Origin: Roseicyclus salinarum
Lineage (GTDB): Bacteria > Pseudomonadota > Alphaproteobacteria > Rhodobacterales > Rhodobacteraceae
Direction: 5' to 3'
Assembly: GCF_029624655.1 (NCBI RefSeq)
Contig: NZ_JARRSA010000011.1
Span: 1-64,000, forward strand
DNA: 64,000 nucleotides
In this document: piece by piece, positions 8,326 through 17,598 of the stretch
Position numbering within the stretch: position 1 is the stretch's first letter
Layout: each line of letters starts with the position of its first letter
The notes under the pieces: generated by a model
The model's database searches: none
What the model was told of the DNA's origin: nothing
The model's input: only the letters and a program-made list of their open reading frames with translations
Program-made: the position numbers and the translations under genes

Positions 8326-9450
8326 ATGTCGGACCAGGAAGACGAAAGCAGCAAGACCGAGGACGCATCCGAACAGAAGCTGCGAAAGGCGCGGACCAAG
8401 GGCGACGTCCCGAGCTCGCGCGAGCCCTCCACGGCGATGAGCGTGCTGTCCCTTTTCGCGATCGTCTTCTACCTCGCCCCCGCCGTCATGCCGGACATGG
8501 CAGGCGTCCTTTCGGGGCTCATCGCGAATGCGGGCTCGATCCATGTCGGCACGGGACGAGCGGGCCTGAGCGACCTCGGCGCGGTGTCGGACATGCTGGT
8601 GACGGGCGTCGCCTCCATTCTCGCGCCCGTCATGGCGGTCATGGTCTTCGCGGCGCTCTTCGGGGTCCTCGTGCAGGGCGAGACGGTCGTCGCCGCCGAG
8701 CGGCTGAGGCCGAAACTCTCGAAGATCTCCCCCTTGGCCGGTCTGAAGAGGATGTTCTCGACAGACACCCTGGTCGAATTCATCAAGAACCTCGCGAAGG
8801 TCGCCGTCGTCGCGGGCATCGCCGCGTGGATCGGGGGCGCGGCCCTGACGGCGATGTGGCGGGCGCCGGGTTTCCTTCCGGGGCAGATGCTGGGCTATTC
8901 CGGCGACGCGGCCGCGCGCATCCTGCTGGCCTCGGGCTCCGTGCTGGCCGCCATCGCGGTTGCGGACGTGATCTGGAAGCGCGCCCAGTGGCTCAAGAAG
9001 CAGCGCATGTCCCTCAAGGAGATGCGCGACGAACACAAGGACAGCGAGGGCGACCCCTTCATCAAGGCCAAACGCGCCGGCATCCGGCGGCAGCGAGCGC
9101 GGCAACGGATCGCGACGGCGGTGCCCACGGCCACAGTCGTCATCACCAACCCCACGCATTTCGCGGTGGCGCTGCGCTACGAGCTTGGCCGCGACGCGTC
9201 GCCCGTCTGCGTCGCCAAGGGGACCGACCTCGTCGCCGCGAAGATCCGCGAGCTCGCGCGGGAGGCGGAGGTCCCCATCGTCGAGAACCGCCCCCTCGCC
9301 CGCGCCCTGCACGCGACGGTCGACGTGGACGCGCAGGTGCCAGTCGAGCACTGGCAGGCGGTCGCCGAGATCATCGGCTACGTCATGGATCTGGGGCGCA
9401 ACCTCGACCGGCAGCCGCCGGAGGGCTCGCGCCTGCGCACCGACACGTAA
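8326..9450 (+). CDS. flhB: flagellar export switch protein FlhB
   Basis: FlhB switches export specificity from rod/hook to filament proteins. The 374-residue protein has four N-terminal membrane helices, the basic linker, and the self-cleaving NPTH motif at residues 275-278 followed by FAVALRYE. It is the last gene of the operon that starts at flgB. No clear terminator is visible in the 98 bp before the convergent motE-like gene. Confidence 0.97.
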   Translation: MSDQEDESSKTEDASEQKLRKARTKGDVPSSREPSTAMSVLSLFAIVFYLAPAVMPDMAGVLSGLIANAGSIHVGTGRAGLSDLGAVSDMLVTGVASILAPVMAVMVFAALFGVLVQGETVVAAERLRPKLSKISPLAGLKRMFSTDTLVEFIKNLAKVAVVAGIAAWIGGAALTAMWRAPGFLPGQMLGYSGDAAARILLASGSVLAAIAVADVIWKRAQWLKKQRMSLKEMRDEHKDSEGDPFIKAKRAGIRRQRARQRIATAVPTATVVITNPTHFAVALRYELGRDASPVCVAKGTDLVAAKIRELAREAEVPIVENRPLARALHATVDVDAQVPVEHWQAVAEIIGYVMDLGRNLDRQPPEGSRLRTDT

Positions 9451-9548
9451 TGGCGCGCCGCCTTGTGGGCCAATGCCGGATTATGGAAATTTTAGGTCGG
9501 AAATGACTGCTCGATACGATCAATTGAGGTTCGAAATATGCAGGCCAG

Positions 9549-10124
9549 TCAGCGCAGGCGCAGGTTCGAAACGTTCTGGTCACCGGGCAATTGCGAGCGT
9601 TCGAGGATGATCCGCGAGAGGGCGCGCGCGCGCATCGGGTCAAGTTGCGCGAGGATCGGCGCGGCATCGCGCTCGGACATGGTGGCGAGGATCATGAACG
9701 TCACCTCCATGTCGAGATCGTCCATGATGGCGGCCGCTTCGTCGGGCTTCATGTTCCGGTAGAGGTTCACGAGGCGCTGAAGGTCGGCGGTCCGCGCCGC
9801 CTCGACCTGCTCCAGAAGGGCCTCCACGCGGTTGCGCACCTCGGCAAGCTGCTCGGCCTCGGCCTCGAGTTGGCCGCGCGCGAGGTCGAGCGCGGCGCGC
9901 CGCGCGGCAAGGTCCGCCTGCTGCTCCTCCAGAAGGGCCCGTTCCTCGGCGATCGAAGCGAAGACGTCCTCGGACGTGCTGCACATGGGCGGCGTCTGCG
10001 ACTGTTTCGTGGCCGTGTAGGGCGGAAGCGCGCCCTTCGCGGGCTGAACGCCCCCGGCGAGGCACGGGCCTGCGCCCAGCGCGACCGCGGCAAGCATCAG
10101 GGGAAGGCGGACCGGATGCGTCAT
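9549..10124 (-). CDS. motE: MotE-like periplasmic flagellar chaperone
   Basis: The 191-residue protein has a signal peptide (about 1-24, LAGG end), a strongly helical coiled-coil region rich in Glu/Arg/Leu (about 55-120), and a C-terminal MgtE-N-like helical domain (RLVNLYRNMKPDEAAAIMDD, then repeated leucine-rich helices). This arrangement matches MotE, known in Sinorhizobium as a chaperone of the periplasmic motility protein MotC. It ends the operon fliL-fliM-DUF6468-motE, and its start overlaps the previous stop (ATGA). A MotC-like partner could be the 620-residue protein at 26273-28135 (inference). Confidence 0.75.
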   Translation of the reverse strand: MTHPVRLPLMLAAVALGAGPCLAGGVQPAKGALPPYTATKQSQTPPMCSTSEDVFASIAEERALLEEQQADLAARRAALDLARGQLEAEAEQLAEVRNRVEALLEQVEAARTADLQRLVNLYRNMKPDEAAAIMDDLDMEVTFMILATMSERDAAPILAQLDPMRARALSRIILERSQLPGDQNVSNLRLR

Positions 10125-10474
10125 GCGTGATGTTTCCGCGCGTCGTCGAAGAAGTTCCGGATCAGGTCCATCTTCGCGGGCATCCGCAGCATCGCGCTGG
10201 CGCGCATCTCCTGCAGGGCAGCGTCCTGCGGCTCGGGGACGTTACGCCAGCCGCCCGGGACCGCATGGCGCGCGGGCGTCATGTCCTGGGCCACGGAGCG
10301 CAAGGTCTTCACCGAGCCCTCGGTGCGATCCACCGCGGCCGAGAACGTCTCGACCACTGGGCGCAGGCCATCCAGCGCGGCCATGAGATTGCTGAGGCGG
10401 CGATGCAAGATCACGGCGTAACCAACTGTTCCACCAAGTAAAACAAGAATGATCGTGTCGATAAGAAGCGTCAT
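10121..10474 (-). CDS. DUF6468-like small membrane protein of the fliM operon
   Basis: A 117-residue protein with one N-terminal membrane helix (about 4-24) and a cytoplasmic or periplasmic helical remainder. I recognise it as the small protein commonly found next to fliM and motE in alphaproteobacteria (DUF6468 type); no function is established. Four-base ATGA overlaps at both ends couple it to fliM and motE. The helix around residues 30-70 (RLSNLMAALDGLRPVVETF) could be a short coiled coil. Confidence 0.6.
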   Translation of the reverse strand: MTLLIDTIILVLLGGTVGYAVILHRRLSNLMAALDGLRPVVETFSAAVDRTEGSVKTLRSVAQDMTPARHAVPGGWRNVPEPQDAALQEMRASAMLRMPAKMDLIRNFFDDARKHHA

Positions 10475-11394
10475 CGGCCCTTGAACTCCCCTGTCTCAAG
10501 TTCTTCCGTGATCTGCAGCGCCATCGCGCCGTTGGCACGCCTGCCGGCCTCGCCGCGGAAGATGGTCCTGCCGCTGCAGGCGATGCTTGCGGGCTGCGTG
10601 GCGTCGATGCCGAGGTCGAGGGTCTCGCCGAGCTTCCATGCCAGCGCGTCGCCGAGGCGGACCTCGCCCTCCCCGATGATCGCCGTCACCTTGATCTGTG
10701 CGCAGGCGATCATGGTCGACAGCTCCTCGCGCCACCCGGTGGCCTCGGGAACGGCGCGCGGGCGCACGGGGCGCGCCAGCATGTCGAGGTCGGGCCCGAA
10801 CAGCGAGAACGGCAGGATCACGTGAAGTGCGCCAGTGGCGCCGCCTGCCTCGAGCGGCACCACGGCCACCACGCAGCGATCGCCCGCCGCACCGAGATCG
10901 GCGGCCGCAACCTCGTGCTTCAACTCCAGGGCGTGTCCAGTGACCTTGCGAAGCGACGCCAGCTCGGCCGACAGCGCTCCGACCGCCCGGTCCAGCAGCC
11001 GAAGCGCGATGCGCCGCTCGATCGGCGTGAGCGGCCTGTCCGTGTCGGCATCCTCGGGCTCGTCCCCGAGGATCCTGCCGAGGAACACCGCCATCAGGGG
11101 CCTTTCGATGCCCACGAAGAACGCGCCGGTCCAGGGGCGCGCCTCGGCCGAGGCGATGATGCCGGACGCGACCCCGCGGGCCTCCTCGCTGGTGACGTAT
11201 CTGATGTCGGCGGCCGCCGGGACCACGTCCGCGCCGCTGAACTCCGCAAGGGTCCGGCCCACGCCCTTCGCGAAGGCCGCCAAGGCGTCGTCGAGCCGCC
11301 CGAGCCGCGCGGGCTGACCCTCCGCGGCGCGAATCATCAGCTCCTCGACGGCCTGCCGGCCTGCCGCGTCCGACGGTTTCGCCGCCCCCCTCAT
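10471..11394 (-). CDS. fliM: flagellar motor switch protein FliM
   Basis: FliM is a C-ring protein that sets rotation direction together with FliG and FliN. The 307-residue protein has the middle CheC-like fold and the C-terminal SpoA domain (about 230-300, with VRLGDALAWKLGETLDLG). The extreme N-terminal CheY-binding peptide typical of FliM is not obvious, so response to CheY-P may differ. ATGA overlap with fliL upstream and the DUF6468 gene downstream. Confidence 0.88.
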   Translation of the reverse strand: MRGAAKPSDAAGRQAVEELMIRAAEGQPARLGRLDDALAAFAKGVGRTLAEFSGADVVPAAADIRYVTSEEARGVASGIIASAEARPWTGAFFVGIERPLMAVFLGRILGDEPEDADTDRPLTPIERRIALRLLDRAVGALSAELASLRKVTGHALELKHEVAAADLGAAGDRCVVAVVPLEAGGATGALHVILPFSLFGPDLDMLARPVRPRAVPEATGWREELSTMIACAQIKVTAIIGEGEVRLGDALAWKLGETLDLGIDATQPASIACSGRTIFRGEAGRRANGAMALQITEELETGEFKGR

Positions 11395-11918
11395 TGGATC
11401 ACCAGGTCGACGACGAGCACTTCGCGGGGGGCGTCGGTCTCGGCCAGCGTGCGCGCCCGATGGAGCAGGTCCGAGCGAAGCCGTGCAAGCCCCGCCGAGC
11501 CGCTGAGGTCGCGTTCGCTCAGAAGCCGGAGGTAGTCCACGTAGGCATCCCGGATGTAGGGCTGGCGCTCGGCAAGCCGGTCGGCGCCCTCGGCGAGGCT
11601 GTCGTAGACGAGCGCGACGTTCAGCTTCAGGAACCGTTGCGTCTGCCGCCCGGAAGCGGTCATGGCGGCGATGTTCACGATGATCTCGTCGAGGGGCGCG
11701 ACCACAAGGGCCTCCTGCGGCTCCTGCGGCGCGGCCTCGTCCCCGCCATGCGCAGCATCGGTCGCCGCGTGTTCCGGTTCGGCGACCTGCGTGCGTCCCG
11801 CAAGGCCGCCGAAGGCCAGGAAGGCGCCCGCCGCGACGGCCACCACGCCGACCACGGCCAGCCCGGCGATCACGCGCCGCCGCTTGCGCCCGGAGGTCGC
11901 CGACGGCTCCCCTGCCAT
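11391..11918 (-). CDS. fliL: flagellar basal-body-associated protein FliL
   Basis: FliL is a single-pass membrane protein around the stator. The ATG at 11918 follows AAGGA with a seven-base spacer; upstream in-frame starts at 11936 and 11960 are possible and would add 6 or 14 residues. From 11918 the protein has 175 residues: basic cytoplasmic tip, membrane helix (about 15-37), Ala/Glu-rich linker, and the FliL domain ending in the conserved VLVVDLVIQ strand. It leads the operon to fliM, and its promoter region is shared with fliF. Confidence 0.88.
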   Translation of the reverse strand: MAGEPSATSGRKRRRVIAGLAVVGVVAVAAGAFLAFGGLAGRTQVAEPEHAATDAAHGGDEAAPQEPQEALVVAPLDEIIVNIAAMTASGRQTQRFLKLNVALVYDSLAEGADRLAERQPYIRDAYVDYLRLLSERDLSGSAGLARLRSDLLHRARTLAETDAPREVLVVDLVIQ

Positions 11919-11980
11919 GTCCTGTTCCTTGCTCATGGGCTGCACACCAAAATCCTTCATCGAAAATCTACTCGACAATA

Positions 11981-12003
11981 CAAGAATTGCAAGAATAAAC
12001 TTG
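11981..12003. promoter_or_regulatory. tandem CAAGAAT repeat, fliL-fliF intergenic region
   Basis: CAAGAAT occurs at 11981-11987 and again at 11990-11996 (9-bp period), followed by an inverted CTTG at 12000. The second copy continues as CAAGAATAAA. The same 9-bp tandem recurs at 35362. It lies in the AT-rich divergent promoter between fliL and fliF and is part of the cluster-wide element described in the findings. Confidence 0.5.
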
Positions 12004-12070
12004 CAATTATGCTGGAGGTATTCGTATATACACCCAATCTATCCTTGTAATCATCGCATGGTAAGGGCGC

Positions 12071-13720
12071 GTGAAGGCAATCGTCGAAAATCTGAAGGCC
12101 CTCGGCCGCACGAGACTGCTCGCGCTCGGCGGGGTCGGCGTGCTGTTGACGGCGACCGTGTTCTTCGGCCTCAGCATCGCGCTTTCGCCGTCCTTCTCGC
12201 CGCTCTACACCGAGCTTTCGCCGGGCAGTGCCTCGCGCGTGGTGAGTTCGCTGGAGCAATCGGGCTTCCGGGTGCAGCTGTCGCCGGACGGCTCGGTGGT
12301 GAGCGTCCCGCGCGAGGACATCGCTCGGGCGCGGATGGTGCTGGCCGATGCCGGGCTGCCCTCGGAGGGCTCGCCAGGATGGGAGCTGTTCGACAACGGC
12401 AGCGGGCTCGGCATGAACACCTTCCTGCAGCAGGTGAACCGGTTGCGGGCCCTCGAGGGCGAGCTGGCGCGCTCGATCCAGACCATCGACGGGATCGAGG
12501 CCGCGCGCGTGCACCTCGTGCTTCCCGAACGCGAGGCCTTCTCGCGCAGCCGGCCCGAGCCCTCCGCCTCGGTCATCATCCGCAGCCGCCGGGGCGACAG
12601 CGTCTCGCTGCGCCAGGCGGTGGCCATCCGCGCGCTCGTCGCCTCGGCCGTTCCGGACCTTTCGCCCGAGCGGATCACCGTCCTCTCGGCGACCGGCGAG
12701 ACGATCCTGGCCGAGGACGGGCAGGAGACGCCCGGCTCGATACTGCAGTCGCGCAAGGCCGAGCTGGAAGAGCGCATGGCCGCGAACGTGATGAGCATCC
12801 TCAACGCCCGCGTCGGTTCCGGCAATGCGCGCGTGCAGGTCAACGTCGATCTGTCCACCGTGCGGCAGGTCACGCTGCTGGAGGAGTTCGACCCCGAGGG
12901 GCAGGTGGTCCGATCGACCGAAACGCGCGAGGAATCGGCGCGCGACCAGCAGCCGGGCGAGCAGGAGGTCGGCGTCGCCGGCAACCTTCCCGGCGATTTC
13001 GGCGAGCCCCTCTCGGCGGGCGGGCTCAACGAGACCGAGCGCGCCGACGAGATCGTGAATTACGAGATCGGCTCCACCCGGACGGAAACGGTTTCGGAAC
13101 CGGGCGCGGTCGAGCGCGTGTCGGTCGCCGTGCTGGTCGATGGCGTCTACGGCGAGGACGCGAACGGCGACATCGTCTTCACGCCGCGCGAGCAGGCGGA
13201 ACTCGACCGGCTTTCCGAGCTTGTGAAGGCCGCTGTGGGCTTCAACTCCGAACGCGGCGACACGGTCTCGGTCGACAGCCTTCAGTTCGTGGACGTCGCG
13301 TCCGACATCGGCGCGCCCGTCGGCGCCTCGCTTGCCGAACTCGCGGCGGACAACCTGCCAACCGTGCTTCGCGGCCTCTTCGCGCTCGCGCTTGTCGCCG
13401 CCGTTCTGGCGCTGGGGCTGCGGCCCGCGATGAAGCTTCTGATCGCGCAGCAGGACGCGAAGGCGCTGACGGGGCCAGACGGCAGGACGCCGCTTGCGGT
13501 CGAGGGGCATGACAGCGAGCGGCCGCAGATCGCGGGGCCGCAGGGCGCGGCCTCGGGCCTGCTTCTGTCGGCCGACGAGACGGACGGTGAGACGCTGCGC
13601 GTCGCGTCCGTGGTGGGCGGCGTGTCGCGGCGGCAGATCGAGCGGGCGGGCGCCCTTGCCGCGCAGCGCCCCGAGGAAACGCTCAGGACGGTCAAGGGCT
13701 GGCTGGCGGCAAAGGCTTGA
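12071..13720 (+). CDS. fliF: flagellar MS-ring protein FliF
   Basis: FliF forms the inner-membrane MS ring. The 549-residue protein has a first membrane helix (about 16-36), the periplasmic ring-building domains including the LEGELARSIQTIDGIEAARV segment, a second membrane helix (about 437-458), and a cytoplasmic tail ending in TVKGWLAAKA that contacts FliG. The GTG start has AAGGG close upstream. It opens the operon fliF-fliH-fliN-fliP-fliG. Confidence 0.96.
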   Translation: MKAIVENLKALGRTRLLALGGVGVLLTATVFFGLSIALSPSFSPLYTELSPGSASRVVSSLEQSGFRVQLSPDGSVVSVPREDIARARMVLADAGLPSEGSPGWELFDNGSGLGMNTFLQQVNRLRALEGELARSIQTIDGIEAARVHLVLPEREAFSRSRPEPSASVIIRSRRGDSVSLRQAVAIRALVASAVPDLSPERITVLSATGETILAEDGQETPGSILQSRKAELEERMAANVMSILNARVGSGNARVQVNVDLSTVRQVTLLEEFDPEGQVVRSTETREESARDQQPGEQEVGVAGNLPGDFGEPLSAGGLNETERADEIVNYEIGSTRTETVSEPGAVERVSVAVLVDGVYGEDANGDIVFTPREQAELDRLSELVKAAVGFNSERGDTVSVDSLQFVDVASDIGAPVGASLAELAADNLPTVLRGLFALALVAAVLALGLRPAMKLLIAQQDAKALTGPDGRTPLAVEGHDSERPQIAGPQGAASGLLLSADETDGETLRVASVVGGVSRRQIERAGALAAQRPEETLRTVKGWLAAKA

Positions 13721-13730
13721 GAGGACGGTG

Positions 13731-14402
13731 ATGACCTACATCTTCGACAGAAACTTCGACGTCGAGCGGGATGGCGAGCCGAGGCAAGCGCCCTGCGCGG
13801 CCCGCCCGATGTTCACGGAGGACGACCTTCGCGCGGCCGAGAGACTGGCCCGTGCCGAGGGCTTCGAGGCGGGCCGCAGCCGCGGCAGGACCGAGGCGGA
13901 GGCCGAGGCCGGGGCCGCGCGCGCGCAGGAACGCCAGGACGCCCTGCTCGCCATCGCCGGACAGGTCGAGACGTTCTGCCGCGACGCCGCCGGCCATCGC
14001 GCCGCGCTGGAATGCCAGATGCTCGACTTCGCCATCGCCACCTGCGAGCGGCTCATTCCCGAACTTCTCAGGACGCGCTCGGTGGACCGGGCCGCGGCAG
14101 AGGTGAAACGCTGCCTGTCGCTCGCGATCGGCAGCCCCAGGATCCGCATCTTCCTGTCCCGCGCCGTGCTCGACCTGCACGGGGCCGCGATCGAGAAGGC
14201 GATCCTCGAGCGCGACGAGGGCACGAAGGTCGAGCTGGCGGCGGACCCGGCCCTCGCCGACGGCGACGCGCGGGTCGAGTGGGACAACGGCGTGATGGAA
14301 TACAGTTTCGGCCGGATCGCGGAGCAGGTGCTGGACGCGCTCCACCGCACGCGTCCGCTGCCGGCCGAAGGGATCGCAGACGGGAGACTGGCGCATGGCT
14401 GA
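13731..14402 (+). CDS. fliH: FliH-like export ATPase regulator
   Basis: The ATG at 13731 follows GAGGA with good spacing; a longer reading frame upstream is an artefact of overlap with fliF. The 223-residue protein begins with MTYIFDRNFD, has an Ala/Glu/Arg-rich coiled coil (about 35-85), and a C-terminal domain like the FliH/HrpE family. Its position between fliF and fliN is the standard place for fliH. It should bind and restrain FliI and link it to FliN. Confidence 0.78.
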   Translation: MTYIFDRNFDVERDGEPRQAPCAARPMFTEDDLRAAERLARAEGFEAGRSRGRTEAEAEAGAARAQERQDALLAIAGQVETFCRDAAGHRAALECQMLDFAIATCERLIPELLRTRSVDRAAAEVKRCLSLAIGSPRIRIFLSRAVLDLHGAAIEKAILERDEGTKVELAADPALADGDARVEWDNGVMEYSFGRIAEQVLDALHRTRPLPAEGIADGRLAHG

Positions 14403-14817
14403 CGACGCAGGATCGAAGACTGTCAAGGGACGCTCGGGCGCGCAGCCGCCCGCCGAGCCGCCGCCCGCAGGGGCCGGGGACGGCCCCGCCGCATCGGCGG
14501 GCGCCCTGTTCGAGGAGATCGCTGCGGACCCGGAGACCGTGGCCGGCGGCGACCAGCGCACCAGCCGGGGGATCGAGGCGATGATGGACGTCAGGATGGA
14601 TGTCCAGATCGTGCTGGGCCACGCGCGGATGCCGATCGCGGAGCTTCTGAGGCTCGGGCGAGGATCGGTCCTGCAGCTCGACCGCCAGATCGGCGAACCG
14701 GTCGAGGTCGTTGTGAACGACATGCTGGTGGCGCGCGGCACCCTCGTGAAGCTCGCGGGGGATCGGATCGGCGTGACGCTGACCGAACTCATGCGCGGGT
14801 CGATGGCAGAGGTCTGA
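14395..14817 (+). CDS. fliN: flagellar motor switch protein FliN
   Basis: FliN is the lowest C-ring component. The 140-residue protein has a Pro/Ala-rich N-terminus and a SpoA domain (about 60-138) with the conserved MPIAELLRLGRGSVLQLDR and VEVVVNDMLVARG strands. It overlaps the end of fliH by eight bases. Confidence 0.94.
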   Translation: MADDAGSKTVKGRSGAQPPAEPPPAGAGDGPAASAGALFEEIAADPETVAGGDQRTSRGIEAMMDVRMDVQIVLGHARMPIAELLRLGRGSVLQLDRQIGEPVEVVVNDMLVARGTLVKLAGDRIGVTLTELMRGSMAEV

Positions 14818-14827
14818 CCGGCGCGAC

Positions 14828-15676
14828 ATGGAATACCGTCCCACCCCTAACGCGCAATGGCAGCACTGCCTGCGACTTGGCCTGTTTCTCGGGGTTGCGC
14901 TCGCGTGCCTCGCAGTGCCGGCGCAGGCCCCCGCGCAGGATGCGGGCGGGCTTCTGAACGACCTCGCGGGCGCCCTTGGGGATGCGCCCGACGGGTCGGA
15001 CGAACGCGCGACGCTGAGCGGGCGGATCATCCAGCTCATCGCGCTGACCACGATCCTCAGCGTGGCGCCCGGCCTTCTGGTGATGATGACGAGCTTCACC
15101 CGCTTCGTCATCGTCTTCGCCATCCTCCGCTCGGCGCTGGGGCTGAACCAGACACCGCCCAACATCGTGCTGACGAGCATGGCGCTGTTCATGACGTTCT
15201 TCGTCATGCAACCGGTCTTCGAGGATGCGTGGGAAGGCGGCGTTCAGCCGCTGATCGAGAACAGCATCACCGAGGAGCAGGCCATCGCGCGCATCGGCGA
15301 ACCGTTCCGGGTGTTCATGTTCGCCAACACCCGCCCCAAGGACATCGAGCTGTTCCACGACATCGCCGCGCGCTCGGACGGCACCGAGGCCGCCCCCCTT
15401 CCCCAGACCCCCGAGGAGGCGTCGTGGCGCGCGCTGATCCCCGCCTTCATGATCTCGGAGCTGCGCCGCGCCTTCACGATCGGCTTCCTGGTCTTCCTGC
15501 CATTCCTCGCCATCGATCTCATCGTGGCGTCGATCCTGATGAGCGCCGGCATGATGATGCTGCCCCCCGTCCTGATCTCGCTGCCGTTCAAGATCATCTT
15601 CTTCGTGCTGATCGACGGCTGGTACATGCTGGCCGGCAGCCTCATCGAAAGCTACGCGCCCTTCGCCCTGCCCTAG
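14828..15676 (+). CDS. fliP: flagellar export gate protein FliP
   Basis: FliP forms the pore of the export gate. The 282-residue protein has a cleavable signal peptide (about 1-38, ending APAQD) and four membrane helices, with the family hallmarks MMTSFTRFVIVFAILRSALG and the C-terminal FLPFLAIDLIVASILMSAGM. No FliO gene is visible nearby, which is common in this group. Confidence 0.96.
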   Translation: MEYRPTPNAQWQHCLRLGLFLGVALACLAVPAQAPAQDAGGLLNDLAGALGDAPDGSDERATLSGRIIQLIALTTILSVAPGLLVMMTSFTRFVIVFAILRSALGLNQTPPNIVLTSMALFMTFFVMQPVFEDAWEGGVQPLIENSITEEQAIARIGEPFRVFMFANTRPKDIELFHDIAARSDGTEAAPLPQTPEEASWRALIPAFMISELRRAFTIGFLVFLPFLAIDLIVASILMSAGMMMLPPVLISLPFKIIFFVLIDGWYMLAGSLIESYAPFALP

Positions 15677-15698
15677 CGCCCGCCTCAAGGAGTCCAGA

Positions 15699-16748
15699 AT
15701 GACGATACGCTACAGCTCCACCGGACGCGATGCCCCGCTCACCGGTCCGCGGCTTTCGGGCCCCGAGAAGGTCGCGATCCTGTTTCTCTGCCTCGGCGAG
15801 CAGCGCGGTTCGGAGCTGATGCAGCGCCTCGAGGAGGGCGAGATCCAGCGCATCACGCTTGCGATGTCGGGCCTCGGCCCGATCCCGGCGGAGGTCGCCG
15901 AGGACGTGCTTGCCGAGTTCGCGGAAACCGTCGCCTCGGGCGGGATGCCGCTTGGCACCTACGAGACGGCACGCAAGATGCTGGGCGCGTTCCTGCCCGA
16001 CGACAAGATCGACGCCATGCTGCAGGACGTGCGCCCATCGGCGCGGGAAAGCGATATCTGGCAGCGGCTGAACCAGATGGACGAGAAGGTGCTCGCCCGG
16101 CATTTCGCGGTCGAGAAGGTGGCGACGGTCGCCACGATCCTGTCGTGTCTTTCGCCCGAGGTCGCCGCGCGCGTCCTGCCCCTTCTCGAAGAGGACCAGA
16201 TGCTGCGCGTGCTCGAGCGGATGATGCGCATGGAGGACCCGCCGAACCACCTCGTAGAGCAGATTGAATCCGCATTGCGCGAGGACCTGCTCGAGTCCGA
16301 CGACGACGCCTCCGCCATCATCGCGCACAAGCGCATGGCCGACATCTTCAACAAGCTCGACCCGGCGCTGTTCGACAACGTCTCGGTGCGCTTGTCCGAC
16401 CGCGCGCCCGATGATTTCCAGGCCATCAAGAAACGCATGTTCACCTTCGACGACATGATCCGCATCGACGGGCCCGGCCTTGCCCGGATCATGCGCGGCG
16501 TTCCCGGCAACACCGTGCCGCTCGCCCTGCGCGGGACGCCGAAGGAGCTTCGCGATCACTTCCTTTCGGCGCTGCCCACCCGCTCGCGGGACATGCTGGT
16601 CGAGGAGATGGACGCGATGGGCCCGGTCCGGGCGCGGGACGTGCGCGCGGCGCAGGGCCTGATGGTGGACTACGCGCGCGAGCTGATCCGCGCCGAGGTG
16701 ATCAGGCTGCCGTCCGACGACGAGGAGGAAGAGGAGCTGATCGAGTGA
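15699..16748 (+). CDS. fliG: flagellar motor switch protein FliG
   Basis: FliG couples the rotor to the stator. The 349-residue protein shows three helical domains; the N-terminal part has GPEKVAILFLCLGE, and the C-terminal torque domain has MFTFDDMIRIDGPGLARIMR with alternating charged residues that face the stator. The tail is very acidic (DDEEEEELIE). It ends the fliF operon. Confidence 0.95.
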   Translation: MTIRYSSTGRDAPLTGPRLSGPEKVAILFLCLGEQRGSELMQRLEEGEIQRITLAMSGLGPIPAEVAEDVLAEFAETVASGGMPLGTYETARKMLGAFLPDDKIDAMLQDVRPSARESDIWQRLNQMDEKVLARHFAVEKVATVATILSCLSPEVAARVLPLLEEDQMLRVLERMMRMEDPPNHLVEQIESALREDLLESDDDASAIIAHKRMADIFNKLDPALFDNVSVRLSDRAPDDFQAIKKRMFTFDDMIRIDGPGLARIMRGVPGNTVPLALRGTPKELRDHFLSALPTRSRDMLVEEMDAMGPVRARDVRAAQGLMVDYARELIRAEVIRLPSDDEEEEELIE

Positions 16749-16750
16749 TG

Positions 16751-16775
16751 CGGCCCGGTCAAGCGGCGCGGGCCG
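16751..16775. terminator. possible hairpin between fliG and the DUF1217 gene
   Basis: CGGCCCG (16751-16757) pairs with CGGGCCG (16769-16775) around an 11-base loop, in the 34-bp gap between two convergent genes. There is no T-tract, so it is at most a weak bidirectional terminator. Confidence 0.3.
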
Positions 16776-16782
16776 TCCGCGC

Positions 16783-17598
16783 TCAACGGTAGGGCCGCGC
16801 CGGAAGGCCCGAGATCGCGGTGATGTCGAACAGGACCGGCGCGAACCGGCCCTGCGCGCTGGCCGTCAGCATCTGGACGGCGGCGTTCTGCGCGACGCGC
16901 GACGGGTCGAGCGCGTCGCTGAGCACGATGTACTTGCGCACGATCTTCTCCACCTCGTCGGGGTCCTTCAGCTTCGCGATGTCCAGCCGCGAGCTGATCA
17001 GATCGGCCTGGCGGTCGATGTCGAGGCGGGCCATCTCGTCCGGCAGGCCCAGCGCACGACGCACGACGCCCGAAAGGTCACGGTCCTTCAGAATGTCGAA
17101 GGGGTTGCCGATCTCGGCGGCCTTGCGACGGAATTCCAGCGCCGCGCCGACCGCCGCGTTCTGCGCCGCCTGATCGTTGATGAAGACGGTCTCCAGATAC
17201 CGGTCGACCATCTTTTCCTGCCAGCTGCCCCGCGCCGTGTCGCGGTTGCCCCGGCCCCCGGCCGCGAAGCCCAGCGCGTCGTGCATCTCGCGGAAACGCG
17301 GGTCCGTCAGGCGGTTCACGAGAGCGGCGGGATCGGCCGGATCGCTTTCGAGCATCCGCTTGATCAGCGCCTTGCCGAAGATCTGGTCCTCGAGGTCGAA
17401 GGCCCTCATCACGAAGACGTAGAGCTCCCGATCCTCGACCAGCTGTTCCACGGTGGTGACGTCCGCGATGCGCTCGCGGAAGCTGCGGATGCCGCGCGCA
17501 TGTTCCGGCGCATCGCGCAGGCGTTCGATCTGGGGGGCGCGCGTGGCGTCCACGAGGCTGAGCGCAAGCTGCGAGCTCAGCCCTGAAAGCGGGATCAT
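16783..17598 (-). CDS. DUF1217 family flagellar-cluster protein
   Basis: A 271-residue soluble, mostly helical protein without a signal peptide. I recognise the DUF1217 pattern: helical repeats with DILKDRDLSGVVRRALGLP and the spacing of LTDPRFREM. Members occur in alphaproteobacterial flagellar loci, but the molecular role is not established to my knowledge. It is the last gene of the minus-strand operon flaF-flbT-DUF1217; its start overlaps the flbT stop (ATGA). Confidence 0.7.
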   Translation of the reverse strand: MIPLSGLSSQLALSLVDATRAPQIERLRDAPEHARGIRSFRERIADVTTVEQLVEDRELYVFVMRAFDLEDQIFGKALIKRMLESDPADPAALVNRLTDPRFREMHDALGFAAGGRGNRDTARGSWQEKMVDRYLETVFINDQAAQNAAVGAALEFRRKAAEIGNPFDILKDRDLSGVVRRALGLPDEMARLDIDRQADLISSRLDIAKLKDPDEVEKIVRKYIVLSDALDPSRVAQNAAVQMLTASAQGRFAPVLFDITAISGLPARPYR